Source of the DNA: an uncultured Arthrobacter sp.
GTDB lineage: Bacteria; Actinomycetota; Actinomycetes; Actinomycetales; Micrococcaceae
Assembly (NCBI RefSeq): GCF_947493765.1
Contig: NZ_CANLSZ010000007.1
Location: 1 to 64,000 of the forward strand
Direction of reading: 5' to 3'
Length of the DNA: 64,000 bases
The notes under the pieces are model-generated. The model made no database searches and was not told the DNA's origin. It worked only from the letters and a program-made list of their open reading frames with translations. Positions 44,708 through 58,500 of the stretch are shown piece by piece (within the stretch, counting starts at the first letter, position 1; every line of letters begins with the position of its first letter). A program made the translations under genes and the position numbers.

Positions 44708-45463
44708 ATGCCCCGCCGCAGGATCTACAACCCTGTGACCGAGCTGCTCACGGCCGCGCTGCTGGTGGTCCTCGTGCTCGTGGTGAACCGGTGGGAGTTC
44801 TCCCTCGCGGTCCTGGTGCTCGGGGTGCTCCCCGCCGTCCTGCTCTCGGGCAGGGCCCGCCGGATCGGGCTCGCCCTCGCCCTGGTCACCGGGCCCCTGC
44901 TGATCTCCTCCCTCCTGCTCCACGGACTGTTCTTCCCCGAGGGGGAGCGCATCCTGCTCGATCTCGGCATCGCCCGCGTGAGCGTGGAGGGGCTGGTCTT
45001 CGCCGCCGTCCTGGGTGTGCGGACGAGCGTCTTCGCGGGTGTCCTGCTGACCACGGCGATGACCCTCGACATCGCCGAGCTCCTGGCCACCATGACCCAC
45101 CGCGGCTGGAACCGGAAGCTCGTCTTCGTCGTCGGCTCCTCCGTCGGCCTGATCCCGCACGTGGCCCTCCGCGGGCAGCAGATCACCCGCGCCCAGCAGG
45201 CGCGGGGCCTCGTGGTGGGACGCGGCCCGGTCTCCCGTCTGCGGGGGCTGCTCGCCGTCACCACACCGCTGGTCATCGGGCTGCTCGTGGACGCCTCGGA
45301 GCGCAACCACATGCTCGAGTCACGCGGGTTCTCCGCCGCGGTGGCACGCACCAGTTACCTGCCGGACTCCGACACGGCGGGCCAGCGGGTGTTCCGCCGC
45401 CTGCTGCTGCTCGGCGTCGGCCTCTCCTGCGCGGTGTGGCTGATCGTGTCGGTGCCCCGATGA
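44708..45463 (+). CDS. ecfT: ECF transporter T component (CbiQ/EcfT)
   Basis: Membrane scaffold subunit that couples the ATPase to the S component. The 251 residues have four to five spans and two coupling Arg motifs, QARGL and ESRGF, in the C-terminal cytoplasmic helices. The start is two bases after the S stop and its TGA overlaps the ATPase ATG (ATGA), so translation is coupled. Confidence 0.9.
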   Translation: MPRRRIYNPVTELLTAALLVVLVLVVNRWEFSLAVLVLGVLPAVLLSGRARRIGLALALVTGPLLISSLLLHGLFFPEGERILLDLGIARVSVEGLVFAAVLGVRTSVFAGVLLTTAMTLDIAELLATMTHRGWNRKLVFVVGSSVGLIPHVALRGQQITRAQQARGLVVGRGPVSRLRGLLAVTTPLVIGLLVDASERNHMLESRGFSAAVARTSYLPDSDTAGQRVFRRLLLLGVGLSCAVWLIVSVPR

Positions 45464-46947
45464 TCAGCCTCGAGGTCGGGTCCTTCGCCCACGACGGCGC
45501 CGCCCCGGCCCTGACCGACGTCTCGCTCTCGGTGCAGCCCGGGGAGCACGTGGTCGTCACGGGCGCCTCCGGGTCGGGGAAGACCACGCTCGTCCGCCTG
45601 CTCGCGGGCCTCACCGGTCTCGACGCCGGAGCCACCCTCCTCGGGTCGATCACGCTCGGGGACCAGCGGCTCCGCTTCGACGGCTCGCCACAGGATCCGC
45701 GGATAGACGCCGCCCGGTGGAGTGCACAGGTGGCCTACGTGGCGCAGGGGGCGTGGGGACAACTGTCCATGATGTCCTCGACCGTCGGTGAGGAGGTGGC
45801 CTTCGGCCTGGCGAACCGCGGGGTGCCGGGCGCGCAGCTGCGCTCGCGCGTGGAGGAGGTCGCGGCGGTCCTGGGTCTGACACCGCTGCTCCACCGCGAT
45901 CCGCGCCGGCTGTCCGGGGGCCAGCTGCAGCGCACCCTGATCGCCGCCGCCGTGGTGCAGCGCCCGCGGGTCCTGGTCCTCGACGAGCCCTTCCAGGGGC
46001 TCGACGACGACGCCGTGCGCGAGGTGGCGGCGGCCCTGGAGGTGCTGCGCGGGGAGGGAACCGGCGTCGTGGTCTCCGCCCCGCTGCTCCCGCTCGACGC
46101 GCCGCGGTCCGCGCGGGTCCTGGCCCTGGCGGGTGGCCGTCCGGTGTTCGACGGACCGCTCGTCGACGCCCGCTCGGCCGGACTGGGGCGGTACGGCATC
46201 GGGACGGTGGGGGAGCCCCCCGGCGCTGCTGCCGTGGAGGATCCCACGAGCGCGGGCACGGGCGCGGGGCCGGTCCTCGTGGAGCTGAGGAACGTGTCCT
46301 TCAGCTACCCGGACGAGCGGGGCGCGCGGCCGGTGTCCGGTCTCCGCGGCGTCGACCTGGAGGTCCGTCCGGGCGAGATCGTCGCGCTGCGCGGCCCCAA
46401 CGGCTCGGGCAAGTCCACCCTGCTCCAGCACCTCGACGGCCTGCTCCGGGCCGGGGGCGGTTCGGTCACGGTGGACGGCACACTCATCGGCAGGCAGCCG
46501 ACGGGTTCGTTCGCCGGCACCGTGGGCTATCTGTTCCAGGACACCGACCAGCAGTTGTTCGAACGGACCGTGCTCCGGGAGGTGGCCTACGGGCCGCGGG
46601 TCACCGGCGCGCGCCGGGCGGAGGCCGAGCGCCGGGCTGCGGCCGCCCTCGCGGAGGTGGGCCTGCGGGCGGTGGGGGAGGTCCATCCGTACGAACTCGG
46701 CTTCGTCCAGCGCCGGCTGGTGGCACTGGCCTCGCTGATCGCCACCGGGCCCCGCCTGTGGGTGCTCGACGAGCCGACGGCCGGGCTCGACGCCCCCGCT
46801 CGCGGGACCATGGCGGCGCTCCTGGCCGCCCACGCCCGGGCGGGAGGCGCCGTCGTGCTGGCCACGCACGACGCGGCCTTCGCGGAGGTGGTGGCGCACC
46901 GCAGCCTCTGGCTCGACGACGGCAGGATCGTCCGGGAGGGCCGCTGA
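45460..46947 (+). CDS. ecfA: ECF transporter ATPase, fused EcfA1A2
   Basis: Two ABC ATPase domains fused in one 495-residue chain. Domain 1: Walker A GASGSGKTT, Q-loop YVAQ, signature LSGGQLQR, Walker B VLVLDEPFQGLD, but the H-loop His is missing (GVVVSAPLLPL). Domain 2: Walker A GPNGSGKST, YLFQD, Walker B WVLDEPTAGLD and H-loop ATHDAAF, but the signature LSGGQ is replaced by YELGFVQRR. In a head-to-tail dimer both lesions fall in the same composite ATP site, so one site is degenerate and the other consensus. This asymmetry is notable for the ECF family. Confidence 0.9.
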   Translation: MISLEVGSFAHDGAAPALTDVSLSVQPGEHVVVTGASGSGKTTLVRLLAGLTGLDAGATLLGSITLGDQRLRFDGSPQDPRIDAARWSAQVAYVAQGAWGQLSMMSSTVGEEVAFGLANRGVPGAQLRSRVEEVAAVLGLTPLLHRDPRRLSGGQLQRTLIAAAVVQRPRVLVLDEPFQGLDDDAVREVAAALEVLRGEGTGVVVSAPLLPLDAPRSARVLALAGGRPVFDGPLVDARSAGLGRYGIGTVGEPPGAAAVEDPTSAGTGAGPVLVELRNVSFSYPDERGARPVSGLRGVDLEVRPGEIVALRGPNGSGKSTLLQHLDGLLRAGGGSVTVDGTLIGRQPTGSFAGTVGYLFQDTDQQLFERTVLREVAYGPRVTGARRAEAERRAAAALAEVGLRAVGEVHPYELGFVQRRLVALASLIATGPRLWVLDEPTAGLDAPARGTMAALLAAHARAGGAVVLATHDAAFAEVVAHRSLWLDDGRIVREGR

Positions 46948-46974
46948 GCATTCCTCCGAGCGGCGGCTGCCCCC

Positions 46975-46980
46975 TAGGGT
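46975..46980 (+). promoter_or_regulatory. -10 box of the alpha/beta hydrolase gene (leaderless)
   Basis: TAGGGT ends six bases before the ATG at 46987, with no ribosome binding site between, so the message likely begins at or near the start codon. Confidence 0.5.
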
Positions 46981-46986
46981 GGAGCC

Positions 46987-47859
46987 ATGGATCTGCTGCG
47001 CGAACGCCACCGGACGGTCCCCACGAAGGGCGCCGACATCGCCGTCTTCGAGTACGGCGCGGACCCCCGCCCCGACGCACCCACGCTGGTGTTCGTCCAC
47101 GGCTACCCCGACGACCACCGCGTCTACCACCCGGTGCTGCGCGAGCTCGCCCCGACGCATCACCTGGTCGCCTTCGACACGCGCAACGCGGGCCGCTCCC
47201 GCACGCTCGGTGGGGCGGGCTCCACCCTGGCCGAGCTGGTGGACGACCTCTTCGCCGTGCTGGACGCGCTCGACACCCCCGGGGGTGTGCGGCTCGTGGG
47301 CCACGACTGGGGATCCATCCAGGGCTGGGCCGCCGTGCAGGACGAGCGGGCCGAGGGCCTGATCGTCGACTACACGAGCATCTCCGGACCCGATCTGCGG
47401 CACTTCTCCCGCTGGCTCCGGCGTCGCCTCCGGGAACCGCGGCTGCTGCCGCAGGGCATCGGGCAACTGCTGCGCAGCTGGTACGTCGCGCTGTTCCAGC
47501 TGCCGGTACTGCCCGAGCTGCTCTGGCGCTCCGGCCTGACCCGCCGGTACGAGCTGGCGGCGCGCCGGAACGTGGGCACCGATCCCATCCGCGGGCTGGC
47601 CCTGTACCGCGCGAACATGTTCTCGGACGAGATTCCCCCGGGCAGCCGCCGCGTGTCGGTCCCCGTCCACGTGATCGTCCCGCTCAAGGACCCCTTCATC
47701 TCCCCGAAGCTCGTCGACGGGTTGGAGGACCTGGTGGAGGATCTCACCGTGACGAGCGTCCCGGGCAGCCACTGGTGGATCGCCGCGCGCCCCCGGGCGT
47801 TCGCCGAACTGCTCGACCCGGCCCTGCGTCACGCGTCCGCCGAGGAGCAGGGCGGCTGA
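46987..47859 (+). CDS. Alpha/beta hydrolase (epoxide-hydrolase-like)
   Basis: A 290-residue hydrolase with oxyanion motif VHGYPDDHRVY, the nucleophile Asp in VGHDWGS (residue about 107) and a closing His in PGSHWWIAARP. Asp as the nucleophile points to the epoxide hydrolase/haloalkane dehalogenase group. Cap domain lies between about 135 and 215. The start is set by the adjacent -10 box. Independent gene, convergent with the SNF2 helicase. Confidence 0.88.
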   Translation: MDLLRERHRTVPTKGADIAVFEYGADPRPDAPTLVFVHGYPDDHRVYHPVLRELAPTHHLVAFDTRNAGRSRTLGGAGSTLAELVDDLFAVLDALDTPGGVRLVGHDWGSIQGWAAVQDERAEGLIVDYTSISGPDLRHFSRWLRRRLREPRLLPQGIGQLLRSWYVALFQLPVLPELLWRSGLTRRYELAARRNVGTDPIRGLALYRANMFSDEIPPGSRRVSVPVHVIVPLKDPFISPKLVDGLEDLVEDLTVTSVPGSHWWIAARPRAFAELLDPALRHASAEEQGG

Positions 47860-47868
47860 GGCGGCCGG

Positions 47869-51156
<3,288 letters not shown>

Positions 51157-51323
51157 AATTCCATGCTCTCACGCGGTACGGACGCCTGCCGTCCGGGTTC
51201 GCGGCCGCGGACCGGTCCGCTCCCCGGGCCGGCAGCCGCCGCCGGGGTGGCGCGGAAGGTGCCGCCCGCTGACTTATTCTTGATCGGGGGACACCACGGG
51301 TACACAACAAGAAGAGGTCATGC

Positions 51324-52625
51324 GTGTTCGAACCGACGAGCGTCGTCTTCACGGCGGCGGGGCTCGCGGTGTTCGCCGCAGCCCTCCTGCCCCGACTGCT
51401 GATGCGGGCGCCCATCTCGATGCCCATGGTCTTCCTCGGCGCGGGCATGCTCATCTTCACCTTCGCCGAGGATCTCCCGGATCCGGATCCGGTGAAGTAC
51501 AGCGACGTCACCATCCACCTCACCGAGGTGTGCGTGATCGTCTCCCTGATGGGCGCGGGCCTGGCCCTGGACCGGAGACTGGGCTGGCGCCGCTGGGCGA
51601 CCACGTGGCGCCTCCTGGGGATCGCCATGCCCCTGTGCATCCTGGCGCTCACGCTCATGGGCATGTGGGTGCTCGGTCTCGGCGTCGCGTCCGCCCTGCT
51701 GATCGCCGCGGCCCTGGCGCCGACGGATCCCGTCCTGGCCTCCGAGGTGCAGGTGGGCGAGCCCTCCGAGCGGGAGGAGGACCTGGAGCGGGAGGACGAG
51801 GTGCGCTTCGGGCTGACCTCCGAGGCAGGCCTCAATGACGGGCTCGCCTTCCCCTTCGTCTATCTGGCGATCCTGCTCAGCACGGTCGGCACCGCCCCGT
51901 CCGCGTGGCTCGCCGAGTGGATCCTGCTCGATGTGCTGTGGCGCACCGTCATCGGCTGCGCCGTCGGGTACCTGATCGGCAAGCTGCTCGGCCGCATCTT
52001 CTTCCGTACGCCCTTCGAGAGCGTCCGCCTGGCCAACTACTCGCAGGGCTTCGTTGCCCTGGCCGCCACGTTCCTGACCTACGGGCTGACGGAGGGGGTG
52101 GAGGGGTACGGCTTCATCGCCGTGTTCGTCTGCGCCCTCACCATCCGCGCCGGTGAACAGACCAACGGCTACCACGGGGTACTGCACAGCTACATCGAGC
52201 AGCTGGAGCGGCTCCTGACCGTGGTGGTGCTGGTGCTCCTGGGAGGCGCCGTGGCGCGCGGGCTCCTCGACGGCCTGCGGCCGCTGGAGGTGGCGGTCGC
52301 CGTCGCCTTCATCGTGCTGGTCCGTCCCGTCACCGCGTGGCTCAGCCTCGCCCGCACGCGGACCGGGCCGCGGGAGCGGGGAGTGCTGGCGTTCTTCGGC
52401 GTGCGGGGCATCGGTTCCCTCTACTACCTGAGCTACGCGCTGGCCAAGGGCGAGTTCATGGTCGACGAGGCGACGCTGTGGCGCATCGGTGCGCTCGTCG
52501 TGGTCATGTCGATCGTGGTGCACGGCATCTCCGCGGGGCCGGTCATCAACGCCCTCGACGGAGCCCGGCAGCGGAAGGCACGCGACGAGGGCGACGAGGC
52601 GAACGCGGCCACCACCCCCGTCTAG
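51324..52625 (+). CDS. CPA1 cation:proton antiporter
   Basis: A 433-residue Na+(K+)/H+ antiporter of the CPA1 family with about 12 spans. The ion-binding signature is LTSEAGLNDGLAFP; downstream FFGVRGIGSLYYL matches span 11-12. The start GTG 51324 follows AAGAGG. A charged insert EREEDLEREDEVRF precedes the ion motif. The C-terminus is short and acidic. It helps cation or pH homeostasis. Its stop shares CTAG with the stop of the convergent BenE gene. Confidence 0.9.
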   Translation: MFEPTSVVFTAAGLAVFAAALLPRLLMRAPISMPMVFLGAGMLIFTFAEDLPDPDPVKYSDVTIHLTEVCVIVSLMGAGLALDRRLGWRRWATTWRLLGIAMPLCILALTLMGMWVLGLGVASALLIAAALAPTDPVLASEVQVGEPSEREEDLEREDEVRFGLTSEAGLNDGLAFPFVYLAILLSTVGTAPSAWLAEWILLDVLWRTVIGCAVGYLIGKLLGRIFFRTPFESVRLANYSQGFVALAATFLTYGLTEGVEGYGFIAVFVCALTIRAGEQTNGYHGVLHSYIEQLERLLTVVVLVLLGGAVARGLLDGLRPLEVAVAVAFIVLVRPVTAWLSLARTRTGPRERGVLAFFGVRGIGSLYYLSYALAKGEFMVDEATLWRIGALVVVMSIVVHGISAGPVINALDGARQRKARDEGDEANAATTPV

Positions 52626-53842
52626 CCCGCGGACCCGGCGGCGGGCGGCGCGCCGGTGACCGCCGTCCGCTCGAGCGTCAGCCGCACGAGCAGGCCGCCG
52701 ACCAGCGCCCAGAAGGCGCCGCCGATCCCGAGGACCGTGAGGCCCGAGGCCGCCAGCAGGAACGTCACGGCCCCGCTCATGCGCCCCGAGGCGTCACGGA
52801 ACGACGCCGTCACCGCCGTCGCCATGGTGCCGATGAGGGCAAGACCGGCCACGGCCTCGACGAGCCCCGCCGGTGCGGAGCCCACGACGACGACGAGCGC
52901 CCCCGAGATCCCTGCGAGGACGAGGTACGAGCAGCCCGCGGTGAGCGCCGCGATCCAGCGTCTGTCGCGGTCGGCGCCCGCTCCCTCCCCGGCGGACAGC
53001 GCTGCCGAGAGCGCCGCGAGATTCACGGCATGGCCGCCGAAGGGCGCCACGACGGCGGTGCCCACGCCGGTCACGAGCAGCGCCGGCCGCCACGGGGTCC
53101 GGTAGCCGAAGGAGGACAGGACGGCGACGCCGGGCAGGTTCTGCGACGCCATCGTCACCACGTACAGCGGCAGGGCGAGGCCGATCAGCGCTCCGGGGTC
53201 CAGGACCGGCACGGTGGGCGAGGGGCCCGGGAGCAGGGACGCGGGATCGATGACGGCCCCCTGCAGCCTCAGCTGGACGCCGATCACGGCCAGCGCCGCC
53301 ACGAGCGCGAGCGGCACGGCCCACCGCGGCGCGAGCACGGAGGCGGCGAGCCACACGAGGATGACCGGCAGGACCAGCTCCGGGATGGACCCGAGCGAGC
53401 GGAACGGGGCGAGGCACAGGGGCAGCAGCACGCCGGCGAGCATCGCCTGGGCCAGGTGCTGCGGGATGCGCGCCACGAGCCGTCCCAGCCAGGGCACCGC
53501 GCCGGTCAGGGCGAGGAGCACGCCCGTCACGAGGAAGGCGCCCACGGCGGCCGGCCAGCCACCGGAGGGGGCGCTCGCCCCGGCCAGCAGCGCCGCACCG
53601 GGCGTGGACCACGAGAGCGTCACGGGCACGCGGTACCGCAGCGCCAGCAGGATGATGCCCAGGCCCACGACGGCGGTCAGGGCGAGCAGTCCCGAGGACG
53701 CCTGCTCCGGGCTCGCGCCCGTGGCCCGCAGTCCCGCGAGGACGACGGCGAAGGAGGAGGTGAAGCCGACGATGGCCGTGACCACTCCGGCGAGGACGGG
53801 CTCGTGCAGGGAGGGCCGCTCGACCTGGCTGAGATGGGCCAC
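52622..53842 (-). CDS. benE: BenE-family benzoate/H+ symporter
   Basis: A 406-residue membrane carrier of the BenE family, about 12 spans, built from the segments VGFTSSFAVVLAGLRATGASPEQASSGL, LSWSTPGAALLAG, PLYVVTMASQNLPGVAVL and APFGGHAVNLAAL, which are the conserved BenE/NCS2-like helices. GTG 53842 is preceded by AGGAG. The substrate is inferred from the family to be benzoate or a related aromatic acid; no catabolic genes are adjacent. It is convergent with the antiporter gene. Confidence 0.88.
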   Translation of the reverse strand: MAHLSQVERPSLHEPVLAGVVTAIVGFTSSFAVVLAGLRATGASPEQASSGLLALTAVVGLGIILLALRYRVPVTLSWSTPGAALLAGASAPSGGWPAAVGAFLVTGVLLALTGAVPWLGRLVARIPQHLAQAMLAGVLLPLCLAPFRSLGSIPELVLPVILVWLAASVLAPRWAVPLALVAALAVIGVQLRLQGAVIDPASLLPGPSPTVPVLDPGALIGLALPLYVVTMASQNLPGVAVLSSFGYRTPWRPALLVTGVGTAVVAPFGGHAVNLAALSAALSAGEGAGADRDRRWIAALTAGCSYLVLAGISGALVVVVGSAPAGLVEAVAGLALIGTMATAVTASFRDASGRMSGAVTFLLAASGLTVLGIGGAFWALVGGLLVRLTLERTAVTGAPPAAGSAG

Positions 53843-54093
53843 GGAACTCCTGGAGGCAGCGCCGCCGGGGCGGAAGCGGTCGCTCGGGCGGGGGTGTGGG
53901 ACGGACACGGCAAGCGTAGCGCGGGCGTTCGGCGGACCGGGCCCGGTGCTCCGGGGCGCAGCCACGCCGCCCGCACCCCCTGCGGGCCGAACCCGCCCGG
54001 ACGGCCGGGAATTGAAGTACCCGGGCAACGGTTCCTGTAGAGAGAGCGCCGCAGCACGATCTCGGCGCAGCATGCACGATCGAAAGGCACACC

Positions 54094-55083
54094 ATGACCG
54101 TTCCCCTGTCCATCCTGGATCTGGCCCAGGTAGCCGAGGGCTCCACGCCGGCGGAGACCTTCGCCTCGAGTGTCTCGCTGGCCCAGCACGCCGAGCGCTG
54201 GGGCTACCGCCGCATCTGGTACGCCGAGCACCACAACATGGGCAGTATCGCCTCCTCGGCCACGAGTGTGCTGATCGCCCACGTCGCCGCGCACACCTCG
54301 ACCATCCGGCTCGGCTCCGGCGGCGTGATGCTGCCGAACCACTCGCCGCTGACCATCGCCGAGCAGTTCGGCACCCTCGAGAGCCTCCACCCCGGCCGGA
54401 TCGACCTCGGCCTGGGGCGCGCACCGGGCAGCGACCAGACCACTGCTAGGGCACTGCGCCGTGATCCCATGGCGGCCGACAGCTTCCCACAGGACGTCCA
54501 GGAACTGCAGGGGTACCTGACCGGGCAGAGCCGTGTGCCGGGTGTCCAGGCGACGCCGGGTCAGGGCACCGATGTGCCGCTCTACATCCTGGGGTCCTCG
54601 CTCTTCGGTGCGAGGCTCGCAGCGGCCCTCGGGCTGCCCTTCGCCTTCGCCTCGCACTTCGCGCCCCAGGCACTGGAGGACGCCGCGGCCCTGTACCGCC
54701 GGGAGTTCAAGCCGTCGGCCCAGGCGCAGGCGCCCCACTTCATCGCCGGCGTGAACGTCATCACCGCGGACGACGCCGACCAGGCGCGGCACGAGTTCCA
54801 CGAGGCCATGCTGCGTCGCGTCACGCTCCTCCTCGGCCGGGGGCAGCGCTTCACCCGTGAGGAGTCGGAGGCCATCCTGGCCTCGCCCGGCGGGCAGCAG
54901 ATGGCGGGCCTGGCGCGGCACAGCGCCGTCGGGACGCCGGACACGGTCCGCGACTACCTCGAGCAGTTCACCACCCGGTACGGGGCCGACGAGCTGATCG
55001 TCGCCACCCAGGCCGGGAGCACCGAGGCGTGGCTGCGGTCCTTCGAACTGCTCGCCGGAGCGATGCTCCCCGTGGCTGCCTGA
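54094..55083 (+). CDS. LLM-class flavin-dependent oxidoreductase
   Basis: A 329-residue luciferase-like monooxygenase with the TIM-barrel start [10 protein letters not shown], the flavin segment [12 protein letters not shown] and the helix [17 protein letters not shown], typical of the MsnO8/YhbW group. It requires reduced FMN from a separate reductase. AAAGG precedes the ATG. It stands alone with no clear partner; substrate unknown. Confidence 0.9.
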   Translation: MTVPLSILDLAQVAEGSTPAETFASSVSLAQHAERWGYRRIWYAEHHNMGSIASSATSVLIAHVAAHTSTIRLGSGGVMLPNHSPLTIAEQFGTLESLHPGRIDLGLGRAPGSDQTTARALRRDPMAADSFPQDVQELQGYLTGQSRVPGVQATPGQGTDVPLYILGSSLFGARLAAALGLPFAFASHFAPQALEDAAALYRREFKPSAQAQAPHFIAGVNVITADDADQARHEFHEAMLRRVTLLLGRGQRFTREESEAILASPGGQQMAGLARHSAVGTPDTVRDYLEQFTTRYGADELIVATQAGSTEAWLRSFELLAGAMLPVAA

Positions 55084-55136
55084 GGCCCGCGGAAAACACG
55101 ACTTTCCGCATCCTGCTTGCCTTTACCCTGCAAGGT

Positions 55137-55164
55137 TTGGTTAAGTGGGTCTCGGTTGTAGTGT
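55137..55164 (+). promoter_or_regulatory. Promoter of the cold-shock protein gene
   Basis: TTGGTT (55137-55142) and TAGTGT (55159-55164) are 16 bases apart. The transcript would start near 55171 and have a leader of about 125 bases, long for this genome and typical of csp genes. Confidence 0.55.
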
Positions 55165-55295
55165 TGCGCATTTGTATTTCGTGCGGTTCAGCCCTCACGG
55201 GGTGAACCGCGTCTCTGAAAAAGCGGACAAGCACGCCGCGACTGGGGCTCTCCGAAAGTCGGAGGGCGTCTGAGTTTCAGAAGGATAAAATAAAA

Positions 55296-55499
55296 ATGGC
55301 AACAGGTACCGTGAAGTGGTTCAACGCTGAAAAGGGCTTTGGATTCATTGCTCCCGACGACGGAAGCGCAGATGTGTTCGCACACTTCTCCGCCATCAAC
55401 GCGAGCGGCTACCGCTCGCTCGATGAGAACCAGAAGGTCAGCTTCGACACCGAGCAGGGCCCCAAGGGTCCTCAGGCGTCGAACATCCAGCCCCTCTAG
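55296..55499 (+). CDS. cspA: Cold-shock protein
   Basis: A 67-residue OB-fold nucleic-acid chaperone. It contains RNP1 [11 protein letters not shown]2 VFAHFSAI and the expected VKWFN start. It binds single-stranded RNA/DNA and reduces mRNA structure at low temperature. AGAAGG and an AT-rich AAAATAAAA precede the ATG, which makes for efficient initiation. The long leader could serve as a thermosensor. A UUCG-loop terminator follows. Confidence 0.95.
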   Translation: MATGTVKWFNAEKGFGFIAPDDGSADVFAHFSAINASGYRSLDENQKVSFDTEQGPKGPQASNIQPL

Positions 55500-55530
55500 G
55501 GTTCGGATCTTCCACTAGATCTTTTCGCGG

Positions 55531-55570
55531 GAAGCAGGTCGGACTTCGGTCCGGCCTGCTTCTTCGTTTA
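55531..55570 (+). terminator. Terminator after the cold-shock gene
   Basis: A 14-bp stem starting GAAGCAGGTCGGAC closed by a UUCG tetraloop, followed by TTCGTTTA. One G-U pair is included. It is a classical intrinsic terminator. Confidence 0.88.
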
Positions 55571-58500
55571 ACGGTCCGAGCCCTGGTGTGAAGGGATCCG
55601 GTCTGAGGGGGCGCAGAGTCCGATGAACGCCCCGGCGTCCTCCAGGGCGGCGGGGGAGCCGGGCAGGTGGTGCGTGAGCCGGGGCGAGCGGATGATCACG
55701 GCCCGCCACTGGGCGCGCGAGAGCGCGACGTTGATCCGGTGGCGGTCGAGCAGGAAGCCCATGCCCCGGGCCGCCTCCGCGGCCGACGACGCCGCGAGGC
55801 TGAGCAGGACCACCACGGCCTGCTGACCCTGGAACCGGTCCACAGTACCCACCCGCACACCGCCGTACCCCGCGGCGTCGAGGACGCGGCGCACGAGGTG
55901 CACCTGGGCGTTGTAGGGCGCGACCACGAGGATGTCGGCCTGGTCGAGGGGGCGGGGTGCCGCACCCGCCGCGGGAATCCAGGGCAGCCCCAGGTGCAGA
56001 CCCACCTGCGTGCGGACCTCGGCCGCCTCCTCGGGCGAGGAGGTGGCGTTCCCCGCGTGCTCCACGACCACGCAGTCGACGCCGGGGTCGGCGCCGTCGA
56101 GGGACCGCTCGCGGGCCGCCGGGGCGGTCTCGAGCCGGCCCTCGTAGGCGTAGCGGGAGACCGCCCTGCACAGCGCGGGGTGCATGCGCCAGGTGTCCGC
56201 GAGGAAGTACCCGTACCGGGCCGGGAGCGTCGCGTGTCCGGCGGACAGCCACCCCAGCGCCGGGTGGTCCGCCGGTGCCGGGTGCGTCCCCTGCGTGACC
56301 TGGGGGAGCTGCTGCGGGTCCCCGAGGAGGAGCAGCCGGCGCGCGGCCCGGGCGACGGCCATGGTGTTGGCCAGCGAGAACTGGCCCGCCTCGTCGACGA
56401 CCAGCAGGTCCAGGGCTCCCGCCGGCACGTGCCGGCCCGTCATCGTCCACGCCGTCCCGCCGATCAGGCAGCCGTCCGGACCGGCCACGAGCCGTGCCAC
56501 GTCCTGGTCCGACTGCTGCGTCCAGGGCAGCTGGGACTCCCGGTCCCCGGGCTTTCCCTGGTTCCTGGGCTTCTTCGCCACGAGCCCGGACGGGACCCCG
56601 GCCTGGATGGCGCGGCCGAGCAGGTTCTCGACGACGGCGTGCGACTGGGCGACCACGCCGATCTTCCAGCCGGCCCGGACCAGTCGCTCGATCACGGCGG
56701 CCCCCACGTGGGTCTTCCCGGTGCCGGGAGGACCCTGCACCGCCAGGTAGGAGCAGGACATCGCCTGCAGCGCTGCAGTGATGGCCCCCACGTACCCGTC
56801 GCCGCCCGGAGGCACCGCCGGAAGTGCCCCGGCGGCATCGAGCCGGGGTGGCAGGCGCCGGAGGAGATCGAGCGCCGGACCGGCAGGCAGGTCCGGGAGT
56901 GAGCCGGCCACGTCCTCGGCGAGGGCGGAGAGCGATTCCTCCAGGGACCTGGTCCTGAGGGGCTGGTCGGGGGTCAGGGCCACGGGGAACCCGGACCGTT
57001 CCGGGGCGCCGCGCCTGGATCGCTCGCGGAGCAGGACGGTCGCCGTCCCGTCGGTCTCCTCGTCCACCGCCAGGATCTCGACGCCGAACCACCCGCCGCG
57101 GCCGGCTCCGCCGCTGTCCACCGAATCGGCGTCCTCGGGCACGGGTGCGGCGTGGACGGCGAAGCAGGTGGAGCCTTCGCGGAACTCCGCTCCCGGTTCG
57201 AGGCGGGCCGTGGCCCTCAGGACGCGGGCCGGGTTGGAGCGCGGGGTGGGGCGGGCCCAGTCGGTGTGCACCTCGACGGTGTGGAGGACCAGCACGTCGC
57301 GGGACTGCTCCCAGGCCTGGGCCGATGCCGCGAGGCGGTCGAAGTGGGACCACCAGAACTGCTTGCGTTCGCGCCGGTGGTAGCCCACGGCAGCCGCCAC
57401 CAGGGCGATGGCTTGCAGGTCCGCGGGATCCGCGGCGTCGGGCGGATCGGCCAGGTAGTGGAGCAGCCTGGCCTCGGCAGGCGCCGGGCCGTCGTCGGGC
57501 AGGTCGTCGGGCTGGTCATCGGGCAGGTGGTCCGGTTCCCGGCCGGGGCCCTCCCCGGCCGGCTGGGCCTGCGGGGCCTGACTCGACGGTGCGTCGCCGT
57601 CGCCCGTTGCACGGAGGTCCCGCAGGCCGAGCAGCCAGTCCCGGAGTCCCAGGGTCGAGAGGCAGTCGTACCGGTTGTAGTCGCCGATCCCCGCGAGGAG
57701 CCGTGCGGCGGCCGCGGCATCGCCGTCGTCCCGGGCCGCGCAGTAGGCCGCATAGGCCACCACGGAGGCGCCGGCGTCGGTGACGTCCCCGGATCTCAGG
57801 TTCGCGCCCATGTACAGGGGTTCGAGCTTCTTGAGGCTGTAGGAGCGCTCCGAGAGGCGCAGGCTGTGGCGCACGGTGTCGTAGAGATCCACCAGGACGC
57901 CCTCGCGCAGCAGGGTGTCCACCGCGTCCTCCCCGATCACGTGGGTGAGGGACAGGCGGCGCAGGGCACTGCGCTCGTACGCCGCGTAGTGGTAGATGTG
58001 CAGCTCCGGGAACCGCCGGCGACGCTCGGCCACGTAGTCGAGGAAGCGTGCCAGCGCCGAGCGCTCCTCGGCCCGGGTGTGCGCCCAGAACGGGTGGAAG
58101 GGCGGTTCGCCGCCGGACGCGGGGACCTCCAGTACGCCGAACAGGTACTCGATGCCCCAGCTGCCGTCCACGGGGTCCTGCCAGAGCGGGTCGCCCTCGA
58201 AGTCGAAGAAGATGTCCCCCGGACTCGGGGCGGGCAGCGAGCCCAGGGTGTGCTCGGGGAGCACGCGGTAGGAGACGGAGCGCTCCGTCCCGTCGGGACC
58301 GGTGTACGTGACGCCGCCGTCGGTCTCCGCCACGCCCACCTGGAGCCGGGCCTGGTCCCGCAGCCGGGCCGAGGTCGGGTCGCCCGTGCGTGCGGGTTGT
58401 GTGGCCAGCTGCTCGATGGTCAGGACGCCCTCGCTCCGGAGTTTCGCCCGGCGCTCGGTGGTCATGCCGGCGACGAGCAGCAGATCGCGGCCGGCCTCCA

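Noticed and set aside
54094-55083. A bioluminescence gene
   Set aside because: The sequence has the luciferase-like TIM barrel but no LuxA/LuxB features and no lux partners.
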